This document shows, in pieces, positions 1 to 7,861 of a DNA stretch of 64,000 nucleotides. The DNA is taken from the NCBI RefSeq assembly GCF_003340345.1, contig NZ_PPTQ01000008.1, positions 62,001-126,000 of the forward strand, given 5' to 3'. The notes beneath the pieces were generated by a model. It saw only the letters and a list, made by a program, of their open reading frames with translations. It ran no database searches and was not told the origin of the DNA. Position numbers and translations under genes: made by a program. How positions within the stretch are numbered: the stretch's first letter is position 1; each line of letters starts with the position of its first letter. This DNA comes from Paraeggerthella hongkongensis (GTDB taxonomy: Bacteria > Actinomycetota > Coriobacteriia > Coriobacteriales > Eggerthellaceae).

Positions 1-625
1 CGCCCATTCTTCGCGGAAGGCAAAGCAGCAACGTCAAAGCCGTCTCGCGCGGCGAAGCGGAACAGGCAACCAAATGCTTGAGGACTCTTCGAGCCGCAGC
101 CGCGCCAGGAATTCCTCGTGCAGATTCGACGTATCGAGCAAGGGCCGATACCGTGGTCAAAAGCATGGGCCTCCCGTACCGCGTGTGCCCATCGCAGTTG
201 CGCGCGTACGTTCCGCACAGCTCGAATCCCAAGGCAAGAAGCTCCAACGCAGGCAAGACGGAAGCCATCTGCACGAAGCACAGCTCCGGCGAGCTCGCGT
301 ACAGATCTTCGCCCAATCGCACGAATGATCCAGGAGGAAACGAGCGCGCATGAACATGGCAGCGCACGCCGACGCGGTCGATCCGATCGCACGTACGGGG
401 CACGACCACATGCACGGGCGATTCGCGAGAAACGCGCCTGAGCGGCAATCCGCTTTCAAGAAGCAGGGAATCCCCGCGAGCGCGATCGACATCTACGGCC
501 TTGCGGCCCTGGAAAAACGCCGCGGTATCGGCATCGCGGCTGCGAGCCCGCGCCGCCTTGTCCGCATCGCCGATAAACTCCGACGATCCGACGGGATGCC
601 GAACGCGTTTTCCAGAGCAGGGCAC
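1..625 (-). CDS. Partial Coriobacteriia-type AbiEi/nuclease-like protein, possibly frameshifted
   Basis: This frame is open from the left window edge up to an in-frame TGA at 657-659, more than 200 codons without a stop. Read on the minus strand it contains segments such as SPVHVVVPRTCDR, YASSPELCFVQMA, LALGFELCGTYA and SASPRETALTLLLCLP. From memory of the family, these resemble a group of Coriobacteriia proteins with an AbiEi-like N-terminal part and a Vsr/DUF559-like nuclease C-terminus, which would lie beyond base 1. The only plausible in-frame start is GTG 623-625, and it has no good ribosome binding site. An ATG at 660-662 in another frame encodes a short stretch (SGALLWKTRSAS) that could be the missing N-terminus, so the gene may carry a frameshift near 560-620. 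The family assignment is inference. Confidence 0.5.
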   Translation of the reverse strand, partial: MPCSGKRVRHPVGSSEFIGDADKAARARSRDADTAAFFQGRKAVDVDRARGDSLLLESGLPLRRVSRESPVHVVVPRTCDRIDRVGVRCHVHARSFPPGSFVRLGEDLYASSPELCFVQMASVLPALELLALGFELCGTYARNCDGHTRYGRPMLLTTVSALARYVESARGIPGAAAARRVLKHLVACSASPRETALTLLLCLPRRMG

Positions 626-768
626 CCGAAGGCGGGCGTCGAACCTTCCCGACCGTCAACATTCCAACTCTGTTATATAGCTGATGTATATAGTCATATA
701 TTAAGACTAGCAAGGGTAACGCCCCTCATGTTGCGGGCAATCGTTTCGTTATCTTCACGTTATCTTGC

Positions 769-812
769 GCTGGATTCCTGCTAGATTCCCGCTAGACCCG
801 TGCTAGATTCCT
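769..812. repeat. 11-bp tandem repeat, four units
   Basis: Four consecutive 11-base units (GCTGGATTCCT, GCTAGATTCCC, GCTAGACCCGT, GCTAGATTCCT) follow one another without gaps. The period is close to one DNA helical turn, so each unit presents the same face of the helix. No protein-coding role is apparent. It could be a regulator array or simple slippage. Confidence 0.8.
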
Positions 813-983
813 GCAAGGTTTTCGCAAAACCACGCCCAGAAGACGGTAGGCGTGCATCCGCGCCGATGCACGCGCAGGCAAAGGCGAAAGCGGGATCGCG
901 GCTGAAAGCAAACGGCGAACAGGCGGGCCGAGACGAGCCCGCAGCTAGAGGAAGGCACACGGGTCAAAGTGGACGTACGGCTG

Positions 984-1145
984 GAAGCAGGTCCGCGGAC
1001 TGAAGCAGACGAGCAAGCCGAAGCAGGTCCGAGGGCTGAAGCAGGCGCGCAAGCTGAAGCAGGTCCGCAGGTTGAAGCAGGCCCGCAAGCCGAGGCGAGT
1101 ACACGGGCTGAAACAACCGTGCGGACCGAAGCGGAGCACGCCGAC
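984..1145. repeat. 18-bp tandem repeat, about nine units
   Basis: Nine consecutive 18-base units resemble GAAGCAGGTCCGCAGGCT, with increasing divergence toward the right end. The unit would encode Glu-Ala-Gly-Pro-Gln-Ala on the plus strand. No ribosome binding site or recognisable protein surrounds it, so I treat it as non-coding. It ends 61 bases before the palindromic-ended element at 1207. Confidence 0.8.
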
Positions 1146-1206
1146 CGGCGAAACGGACGGCTTGCAGGAACGCGCGCAGTAGCAGGACGCATTTGACACG
1201 GCCCGC

Positions 1207-1348
1207 TGTCAAAACGATCGAGTTTTGCGGCGATTTTCCGCCTTCTCGGGGTTGTTCGCTGATGCGTGGTTTTCGTTATCCCAGTTCAGAAGCTTATCGA
1301 CTTGCTTTATCCTGGTTTGAGGACCAGCAAAACTCGTCCGTTTTGACA
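1207..1348 (+). repeat. Palindromic-ended dispersed element, copy 1
   Basis: This 142-base element starts TGTCAAAAC and ends GTTTTGACA. Each end is itself a small hairpin of the form CAAAAC-N6-GTTTTG, and the two ends form inverted repeats of about 22 bases. Next to the right end is a second hairpin, CTGGTTTGAGGACCAG. A second copy lies in inverse orientation at 49653-49793; right arms and adjoining ~20 bases are identical, the middle has diverged. No open frame inside looks real and no target-site duplication is visible. It resembles a MITE or a structured regulatory repeat. Confidence 0.85.
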
Positions 1349-1491
1349 AAACTTCGAACTGAAGGTGGGGTCAGCGAGGACTGCAAGTCCCCGAAGCGCA
1401 AGACGGAGCCGGGCGCGCACCGCAAGCCTCCGAAACTGGGATGGAACCGGGTACGCGGGCAACGCCCGTCCTCGCCGCGCGACCGCCTCCT

Positions 1492-1527
1492 AAAACAACA
1501 CGGGACCCGGCGCGAAGCCGGGTCCCG
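1492..1527 (-). terminator. Intrinsic terminator after hppA
   Basis: A perfect GC-rich stem (GGGACCCGGC paired with GCCGGGTCCC) at 1501-1527 is followed, on the minus strand, by the T-rich run TGTTGTTTTA. It lies about 30 bases beyond the pyrophosphatase stop codon. Confidence 0.85.
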
Positions 1528-1554
1528 AAACGTGCAAGCTTTTCGAACGAGCGC

Positions 1555-3675
1555 TTACATCATCGTCTGAATCGCGACGAACAGCGGGGTGAACGTCAGC
1601 GAAACGATGGTCATCAGGTTGATGAGGATGTTCATGGACGGACCAGAGGTGTCCTTGAACGGATCGCCCACGGTGTCGCCGACAACGGCGGCCTTGTGAG
1701 CATCGGATCCCTTACCGCCATGATAGCCCTGCTCGATGTACTTCTTCGCGTTGTCCCACGCACCACCGGCGTTGGACATGAAGATGGCCATGAGCATACC
1801 CGTGGCAACGGCGCCGGCCAAGAAGCCGCCCAGCATAGCCGGGTTGAAGCAACCGATCGCGACCGGCACGATGATGGCAAGGCAACCGGGAAGCATCATC
1901 TCGCGCAGCGCGGAGCTGGTGGAGATAGCCACGCACTTGTCGTACTCGGGCTCGGCCTCGTACTCCATGATGCCCTTGATCTCACGGAACTGGCGACGCA
2001 CTTCCTCGACCATGGCATGAGCAGCGCGGGACACGGCGCCCATGGTGAGGGCCGCGAACATGAACGGCATCATGGCGCCGATGAAGATACCGGCGACGAT
2101 CAGCGGATCGGTGAGCGTCAGCTCGAAGTTCGGAATAGCATGGTGCATCGTGGCCTGGTAGGACACGAACAGCGAGATAGCGGACAGGCCCGCAGAGGCG
2201 ATGGCGAAGCCCTTCGCGATGGCAGCGGTGGTGTTGCCCACGGCGTCCAGCGCGTCGGTGCGGTCGCGCACTTCCTCGGGAAGGCCGGCCATCTCGGCGA
2301 TGCCGCCCGCGTTGTCGGCAACAGGGCCGTACGCGTCGACGCCGATGGTGATAGCGGTGTTGGAGAGCATGCCGGTTGCGGCAAGACCCACGCCGAACAG
2401 GCCGACGGCAATGCCGCCCTCAGCCGAGGCGAGCGGGAACGCAAGGTTGCCGAACGTGTACGCGCCGATGATAGCCAGCGCAACCAGCACGATCGGAGCG
2501 ATGGTGGACAGCATGCCCGTGCCGATGCCCTCGATGATGACCGTGGCGGCGCCGGTGTCGGCAGCCTCGGCGATCTTGTGGACCGGCTTGTACTTGTCGG
2601 AGCAGAAGTACTCGGTGATCTTGCCGATGGCAAGGCCGGCCACCAGGCCGCACAGCACCGAGCCGAACAGCCACAGCGGCTGCGCCTCGACGGACTGGGA
2701 GTTCCAGATGGAGAACAGGCAGAAGATCACGACGATCTCGATGCCGGCAGCCAGGTACGTGCCGCGGTTGAGCGCCTTGTGCAGGGCAGCGCCTTCCTTG
2801 GTGCGCACGGCGAACAGGCCGATGATGGACGTGAGGATACCGGTTGCCGCGATGATGAGCGGCGTCACCAGGGCCCACACGAGGTCGCCCGTGGCGAAGT
2901 ACCCGCCCAACGCGCCGAAGGTGGCGGCCAGGATGGTGGGGGCCAGGATGGCACCCGTGTAGGACTCGAACAGGTCGGCGCCCATGCCGGCCACGTCGCC
3001 TACGTTGTCGCCTACGTTGTCGGCGATGGTGGCGGGGTTGCGGGGATCGTCCTCGGGAATGCCCGCTTCCACCTTGCCCACGAGGTCAGCGCCAACGTCG
3101 GCGGCCTTCGTGTAGATGCCGCCGCCCACACGGGCGAACAGCGCAACAGCAGAAGCGCCGGTGGCGAAGCCTTCGACCATGCCGATGTTGGTGTGCATCT
3201 GAGCAACCTCGACGATGTCGATGCCGAACACCAGCAGGATAAGCCACAGCGACAGGCCCAGCAGGGCGAACGACGCCACGCACAGGCCCATGGTGAGGCC
3301 GGACTTGAAGCTGATGTTCAGGGCCTTGGCAACCGACTCCTCGGCAGCGTGAGCGGTACGCGTGTTCGCGCGCGTTGCCACGTGCATGCCAACGTAGCCG
3401 GCGGCCGCAGACATCACGCCGCCCGTGACGAACGCAAGCGCCGTGATCGGCGACAGGAATACCGCCATAACAACGGCCACGATCACCATGAAGATCACGA
3501 GCAGCTTGTACTCGCTCATCAAAAACGCCTTAGCGCCCTGCTGGATCTTCAGGGAGATGTTATTCATCTTGTCCGGACCCGGATCCTGCTTCAGAACCCA
3601 CGTTCCGAGGTAGGCTGCCATGCAAATGCCGATGAGGGCGCACACGGGAGCCATCCATGCGACTGCAGTAGTCAC
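1555..3675 (-). CDS. hppA: Membrane-bound cation-pumping pyrophosphatase
   Basis: Integral membrane pyrophosphatase of 706 residues, with about 16 hydrophobic segments. It hydrolyses pyrophosphate and pumps protons or sodium ions across the cytoplasmic membrane. The substrate signature DVGADLVGKVEAG and the run of DNVGDNVGD aspartates are intact. The residue after GNTTA (about position 484) is alanine rather than lysine, which in this family marks the potassium-dependent type. Whether it pumps protons or sodium cannot be settled by eye. The chosen start is GTG 3673-3675, seven bases after AGGAGG; an upstream TTG would place the ribosome binding site inside the gene. It is monocistronic, with a promoter at 3754-3781 and a terminator at 1492-1527. 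Confidence 0.95.
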   Translation of the reverse strand: MTTAVAWMAPVCALIGICMAAYLGTWVLKQDPGPDKMNNISLKIQQGAKAFLMSEYKLLVIFMVIVAVVMAVFLSPITALAFVTGGVMSAAAGYVGMHVATRANTRTAHAAEESVAKALNISFKSGLTMGLCVASFALLGLSLWLILLVFGIDIVEVAQMHTNIGMVEGFATGASAVALFARVGGGIYTKAADVGADLVGKVEAGIPEDDPRNPATIADNVGDNVGDVAGMGADLFESYTGAILAPTILAATFGALGGYFATGDLVWALVTPLIIAATGILTSIIGLFAVRTKEGAALHKALNRGTYLAAGIEIVVIFCLFSIWNSQSVEAQPLWLFGSVLCGLVAGLAIGKITEYFCSDKYKPVHKIAEAADTGAATVIIEGIGTGMLSTIAPIVLVALAIIGAYTFGNLAFPLASAEGGIAVGLFGVGLAATGMLSNTAITIGVDAYGPVADNAGGIAEMAGLPEEVRDRTDALDAVGNTTAAIAKGFAIASAGLSAISLFVSYQATMHHAIPNFELTLTDPLIVAGIFIGAMMPFMFAALTMGAVSRAAHAMVEEVRRQFREIKGIMEYEAEPEYDKCVAISTSSALREMMLPGCLAIIVPVAIGCFNPAMLGGFLAGAVATGMLMAIFMSNAGGAWDNAKKYIEQGYHGGKGSDAHKAAVVGDTVGDPFKDTSGPSMNILINLMTIVSLTFTPLFVAIQTMM

Positions 3676-3753
3676 GTGTCTCCTCCTTTTTTCGACCAAT
3701 ACGATATGCGACCTTTTCGCCGGGCATTCGAGCGAGAAAGTCGCAACCGCTTT

Positions 3754-3781
3754 ATTCTAGAGGATTTGCAGATAATGTGAA
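3754..3781 (-). promoter_or_regulatory. Probable hppA promoter
   Basis: On the minus strand, TTCACA (3776-3781) and TAGAAT (3754-3759) are separated by 16 bases and lie about 80 bases upstream of the GTG start. Both hexamers are close to the housekeeping sigma consensus. Confidence 0.5.
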
Positions 3782-3890
3782 CCCGTAATCGAGTTTTTTT
3801 GGATACATGAAATTGCAAGCGTTTCACCAGGAATCAGGCCGCGCATCGACAATCAGGGCGGATTCAAGCTGCAAACGAAGCGATATCCGG

Positions 3891-3896
3891 TATACT
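3891..3896 (+). promoter_or_regulatory. Candidate -10 box for the LTA-synthase-like gene
   Basis: TATACT lies about 55 bases upstream of the ATG at 3952. No clear -35 box is seen at normal spacing, apart from a weak CTGCAA at 3869. Confidence 0.35.
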
Positions 3897-3951
3897 TCGC
3901 CTTTTCACATCACCGACGATGCATGCATCTGAACCACGCGAGGAGCACGTT

Positions 3952-5865
3952 ATGCCCGGTATACGCCACGCACGCGCCGCACAAGACGCGGTGCGTGCGC
4001 TTTTCGCCCTGATCGCGGGCGCCGTCGATCGCTTCCGATCCCTGCCGTTCGCGAAAAAGGCGCGTCCCTTCGTTCTTGCGCTTGCCGTGCCAACGGCTTT
4101 CCTGCTGCTCGAAGTGCCCTACAACGCGAACCTGCTTTCCATGGATCCTTATTATGCGGGGTTGAACCTCGTCCTCTTGGCGATCCTTTTCGGCATCTGC
4201 TACTTCGTCGGGCAGCGCTCCCGCGCGGCTGTTGCGGCGTTTCTGCTGGCTTGCCTGGCGGCCGGAACGGCAAACCACTTCGTCATCATGTTCAAAGGCC
4301 AGCCCGTCGTGCCTGCCGACCTGTTCGCCCTGTCCACGGCCGCATCGGTGGGATCGGGCTACTCCTTCGAGCTTGACGCGAGCCTGCTTGCGAGCATCGC
4401 GCTGTTCTTGGGGTACTGCGCCGTGCTGTTCCTGATGCCGAAGCAGCGGCTCTCGTTCCGACGCGGCTTGACCAACGCCACGTGCGCGCTTGTTCTAGTT
4501 GGAGGCTTCGGATGGTCGCTAGCCGCCGTCGACATCGAAAAAGCCTTCGATTGCACGGTGGACGTATGGGGCGTCAAGGAATCGTACGCCGAGCAAGGAT
4601 CGGCGCTTTGCTTTCTCAAGCGCGTCCAAGACCTGAGCCCCGCCGAACCCGACGGATACGCGACCGCGGCCATCGAGGACATGCTGGACTCGTACGCAGA
4701 CGCCACGGCCATCCCGGAAGCGCATGCCGGCGAACTTGTCGAACAGCCCACGGTCATCGCCATCATGAACGAGACGTTCTCCGACCTGTCGCGCTACCCC
4801 GGCCTTGCCGACACCGAGGCCCGCCCCGCCCGGTTCCACGAGCTTGCCGCCGAAGCGCTCGAGGCCGGCGAAGCCTACGCCTCGGCCATGGGAGGCGGCA
4901 CCTGCAACAGCGAGTTCGAGTTTCTGACCGGGTCGAGCATGGCGCACCTGGGCGGAGGCGTGTATCCGTACGTGCTTTACGACCTGGACAAAGCCGAAAG
5001 CCTGGTGTCGTACTTCTCATCGATGGGCTACGCTACGCACGCGCTGCATCCGGCCGAGGGCACGAACTGGAGGCGCGACCGAATCTACGCGCAGCTGGGA
5101 TTCGACCGATTCAGCGACATAGCCTCCTTCGACGGCGCGGACACGTTGCGCGGCCTGGTCACCGATCGCGCCACCTACGACTACGTGCTGAACCTGTTGG
5201 CGGAAAACGAGCAGCCCCAGTTCATCTTCGACGTGACCATGCAAAACCACGGGGGCTACGACGTGGGCGGCCTTTCCGAAGAGATGAGCGTGAGCGTTCC
5301 TCTTCCCGACGGAACCACGTCGCCCGAGCTGAACGAGTACGCAAGCGTCATCCGCCAGGCAGACCAGGATCTGGCGTATCTGACAGAGCAGCTGAACGCG
5401 CTTGAGAGGCCGGTGGTCCTCTGCTTCTTCGGCGATCATCAACCCGGTTTCAGCGACTGGCTGTTCGAAGCCACGCACGAAGGCGTGTCCGCAGACGATC
5501 TGGGGCTCGATGCCGTGCAGTCGCGCTACGCTGTACCCTACCTCATCTGGGAAAACGATGCCGCGCGCGCAATCAAGCAACAGCGAGGAACCCCTGCCGA
5601 GCACGAAGCCGACGCCCTCGCCGCAGGACCGGTCGAGCAACGGTCGAGCCTGAACTACCTGGGTGCCAAGCTGGTGGATTCAGCAGGTCTTCCCACCACG
5701 AACTACCAGCGCTTTTTGCTGTCGACCAGCGAATCCATACCCGCCGTCAACCTCAACGGCTACCTGAGCGCCGACGGCACCTGGCACTGGCTCGACGAGG
5801 AAGCGGACGCCGAAAACCTGCTAGACGCCTACGCCTGGATACAGTACGACAACCTGTTCGGCTAA
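3952..5865 (+). CDS. LTA synthase family membrane phosphoglycerol transferase/sulfatase
   Basis: A 637-residue protein with about five N-terminal membrane segments followed by an extracellular alkaline-phosphatase/sulfatase-fold domain, as in lipoteichoic acid synthases and phosphoglycerol transferases. Family metal and catalytic residues are visible: Glu274 in NETFSD, the nucleophilic Thr317 in GGGTCNSEFE, and Asp495-His496 in FGDHQP. Such enzymes transfer glycerol-phosphate or phosphoethanolamine groups onto cell-envelope polymers. The start is ATG 3952, preceded by GAGGAG at seven bases; an earlier ATG at 3919 has no such site. It is followed by a hairpin terminator. The exact polymer or donor cannot be told from sequence. 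Confidence 0.85.
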   Translation: MPGIRHARAAQDAVRALFALIAGAVDRFRSLPFAKKARPFVLALAVPTAFLLLEVPYNANLLSMDPYYAGLNLVLLAILFGICYFVGQRSRAAVAAFLLACLAAGTANHFVIMFKGQPVVPADLFALSTAASVGSGYSFELDASLLASIALFLGYCAVLFLMPKQRLSFRRGLTNATCALVLVGGFGWSLAAVDIEKAFDCTVDVWGVKESYAEQGSALCFLKRVQDLSPAEPDGYATAAIEDMLDSYADATAIPEAHAGELVEQPTVIAIMNETFSDLSRYPGLADTEARPARFHELAAEALEAGEAYASAMGGGTCNSEFEFLTGSSMAHLGGGVYPYVLYDLDKAESLVSYFSSMGYATHALHPAEGTNWRRDRIYAQLGFDRFSDIASFDGADTLRGLVTDRATYDYVLNLLAENEQPQFIFDVTMQNHGGYDVGGLSEEMSVSVPLPDGTTSPELNEYASVIRQADQDLAYLTEQLNALERPVVLCFFGDHQPGFSDWLFEATHEGVSADDLGLDAVQSRYAVPYLIWENDAARAIKQQRGTPAEHEADALAAGPVEQRSSLNYLGAKLVDSAGLPTTNYQRFLLSTSESIPAVNLNGYLSADGTWHWLDEEADAENLLDAYAWIQYDNLFG

Positions 5866-5881
5866 GGTCGAGACAACGAAC

Positions 5882-5911
5882 AAGGCGGGAGACGATACCG
5901 TCCCCCGCCTT
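5882..5911. terminator. Bidirectional hairpin terminator
   Basis: The stem AAGGCGGG/CCCGCCTT lies between the convergent LTA-synthase-like gene and ribF. Neither side has a long T-run, though TTGTTCGTTG follows on the minus strand. Confidence 0.6.
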
Positions 5912-5940
5912 GCGCCATTCCCCGTTTTGCTCGCACAACC

Positions 5941-6864
5941 CTACAGGTTATCCCTCACCCATTGGATGTTGCCCTGCACGGTGGCTATGAGCTCTTCGAG
6001 GTCGTCGAACTTGCGCATGGGTCGCAACCAGTGCAGGAACTCCACCTTGATGGGCTTTCCGTACAAGTCGCCCGAGAAATCGAGCAGATGCACTTCGCAG
6101 GTGGCCGTCGCGCGATCGGCGAACGTAGCCGCCACACCCACGTTGACCGCAGCCTTGTAGCGAGCGCCGTCGACCACGGCCCACGCGGCGTACACGCCGT
6201 CGCCTAGCGGGCGCAGCTGATCGTCCACCACCAGGTTCGCCGTCCGAAATCCCAGGTCCGCGCCCTCTCCGCGCCCGGGCATCACCGTTCCCGTCATGAA
6301 GTACGCGCGTCCTAGAAGCCGGTTCGCTTCCTCGATGGCGCCGTCGGCCAAAAGCAGGCGGATGCGCGTGGCCGTTATGGGCGCGCCGTCTTCGCTCTTC
6401 AGGCTATGAGCGCGCACGTGCGTGCCCTCGACAGAGCCCCACGCATCCAGGTCGTCAACGGTCCCTGCCGCGCGAGCTCCGAACTTGAAGTCGAACCCCA
6501 CGTGCAGAAACGCCGGCGGCGTACCGTCGAACGTCTGCACGAGAAAGCGCTCGGGCGAAGACGCCGCGAATTCCCGCGTGAAAGGAAGCGCTACCACCGC
6601 GTCCACGCCGGTTTGCGCCAGCATGGCCAAGCGCTCGTCGTTCGTCATGAGCTTCTTGAGCCGATCGGGGTGAAACACCTCGTCAGGATCGATGTCGAAC
6701 GTCAGCGCCACGCTGCGTCCGCCGCTTTCGCGCGCCGTCTCGCGCGCGCAGTCAAGCAGGAACCGATGCCCGCGATGCACGCCGTCGAACACGCCGAACG
6801 CGCACGACGCGCCGGAGAAGAACGCATGGTCGAAAGATTCGTCCGCCCTATAGATCTTTGCCAC
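5941..6864 (-). CDS. ribF: Bifunctional riboflavin kinase/FAD synthetase
   Basis: Makes FMN and FAD from riboflavin in the cytoplasm. The 307-residue protein has an N-terminal adenylyltransferase domain with the GVFDGVHRGH nucleotide motif and a C-terminal riboflavin kinase domain (from GRAYFMTGTVMPG onward). The start chosen is GTG 6862-6864, giving VAKIYRADE. It lies inside the last codons of truB, so the two genes are translationally coupled at the end of the rimP-ribF operon. Longer N-terminal versions would overlap truB heavily with arginine-rich nonsense. Confidence 0.93.
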   Translation of the reverse strand: MAKIYRADESFDHAFFSGASCAFGVFDGVHRGHRFLLDCARETARESGGRSVALTFDIDPDEVFHPDRLKKLMTNDERLAMLAQTGVDAVVALPFTREFAASSPERFLVQTFDGTPPAFLHVGFDFKFGARAAGTVDDLDAWGSVEGTHVRAHSLKSEDGAPITATRIRLLLADGAIEEANRLLGRAYFMTGTVMPGRGEGADLGFRTANLVVDDQLRPLGDGVYAAWAVVDGARYKAAVNVGVAATFADRATATCEVHLLDFSGDLYGKPIKVEFLHWLRPMRKFDDLEELIATVQGNIQWVRDNL

Positions 6865-7861
6865 GAGACACCCCCGTCTGAAACACGCAGCGCGCCTGAT
6901 ACGCATCGCGCGCCTGATCGTAACCGTACAGCGCAACCAATTTGTTGTCGGCAATCACCGCAACCGTCTCCCCGTCCTTCGGACCCGTGCAGCTTTCGCG
7001 CACGCCCGAGGTGCATGCGCACAGCTCAAGATCGGCCGTCGAGCGACGCCGCTCGTACAGGGGATGCGCCGAAGCAGGCAATGGAGAGCCGTTCGCCACC
7101 TTCGGGACAGCCGCATCCTGCGCGAACAGGAAGCGCCCGCCCAAAAGCCGAATGGGATCGAGCGCGGCGCGGTCCTTGAGCTCCGCGAGCACGTCCAAGC
7201 TGACGCACTCTTCCAAGTCGAGCGTCCCCAGGCGCGTCCGCTCCAACGCGGCGACGTGAGCCGGGCAGCCGAGCGCCACCCCCACGTCGCGCGCCAATGC
7301 GCGAATATAGGTGCCCTTCGACACGTGGAACGCCACGTCCCAGGTGGGAAGCTCGTCGCCGCGGCCCTCGCGCACCTCGAGCAAGCGCGCCTCGTACACC
7401 TCGATGTCGCGCGGAGCCAGGTCGATGATATTGCCCGCACGCGCAGCTTCGTAAGATTTCTTCCCGTTCACCTTGATGGCGGAATACGCCGGCGGCAACT
7501 GCTTGCTAGCCCCCACCAGTCCCGCCACGAACGAAGCGGCGAAGACGGGGTCGGTCACGCAAGCCGGAACGTCGCCCGTCCGCGTCACGCGGCCCTCGGC
7601 ATCGTCGGTATCGGTCCCCACGCCGAACGCGATGGTCACACGGTAGTGCTTGTCGTGCGCGGTCAAATACGACCCGAGCCTGGTGGCGGGGCCGATACAG
7701 ATGGGAAGCACCCCGGTTGCCATGGGGTCGAGCGTGCCCGTGTGCCCCACGCGACGCTCCCCGAATATGGTCCGGCATCGATTCACCACGTCATGCGAAC
7801 TCATGCCGCCGGGCTTGTTGACCCCGACGACCAGCGAAAGCCCCGATGTTCCCCGCTTCAC
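6848..7861 (-). CDS. truB: tRNA pseudouridine(55) synthase
   Basis: Isomerises uridine 55 in the T-loop of tRNAs. The catalytic aspartate sits in the family motif GHTGTLDPMATGVL, and the protein ends with a PUA-like segment. It has 337 residues. The start is GTG 7859-7861, which overlaps the TGA of nrnA in the string GTGA, so it is read by coupling. Its own end overlaps the ribF start. Confidence 0.94.
   Translation of the reverse strand: MKRGTSGLSLVVGVNKPGGMSSHDVVNRCRTIFGERRVGHTGTLDPMATGVLPICIGPATRLGSYLTAHDKHYRVTIAFGVGTDTDDAEGRVTRTGDVPACVTDPVFAASFVAGLVGASKQLPPAYSAIKVNGKKSYEAARAGNIIDLAPRDIEVYEARLLEVREGRGDELPTWDVAFHVSKGTYIRALARDVGVALGCPAHVAALERTRLGTLDLEECVSLDVLAELKDRAALDPIRLLGGRFLFAQDAAVPKVANGSPLPASAHPLYERRRSTADLELCACTSGVRESCTGPKDGETVAVIADNKLVALYGYDQARDAYQARCVFQTGVSRGKDL

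Larger units (their letters stand above)
657..1554. other. Repeat-rich intergenic region
   Basis: I see no convincing gene in this ~900-base spacer. It begins with an AT-rich stretch (about 660-760) that may hold the promoter of the minus-strand gene to its left. It then carries an 11-bp tandem array, an 18-bp tandem array, a 142-bp element with palindromic ends and the pyrophosphatase terminator. Open frames across the 18-bp array exist on both strands only because the unit length is a multiple of three; their products are low-complexity. Confidence 0.7.

Noticed and set aside
984-1145. CRISPR array
   Set aside because: Units are directly adjacent with no unique spacers and are too short; no cas genes are present.
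969-1196. Possible Glu-Ala-Gly-Pro repeat protein over the 18-bp array
   Set aside because: No ribosome binding site, similar frames on the other strand, and units decay without respect to codons; more likely non-coding tandem repeats.
1441-3780. Long plus-strand open frame opposite hppA (779 codons)
   Set aside because: It is the antisense of a clear membrane pyrophosphatase; the product is His/Gly/Arg-rich with no family and no ribosome binding site.
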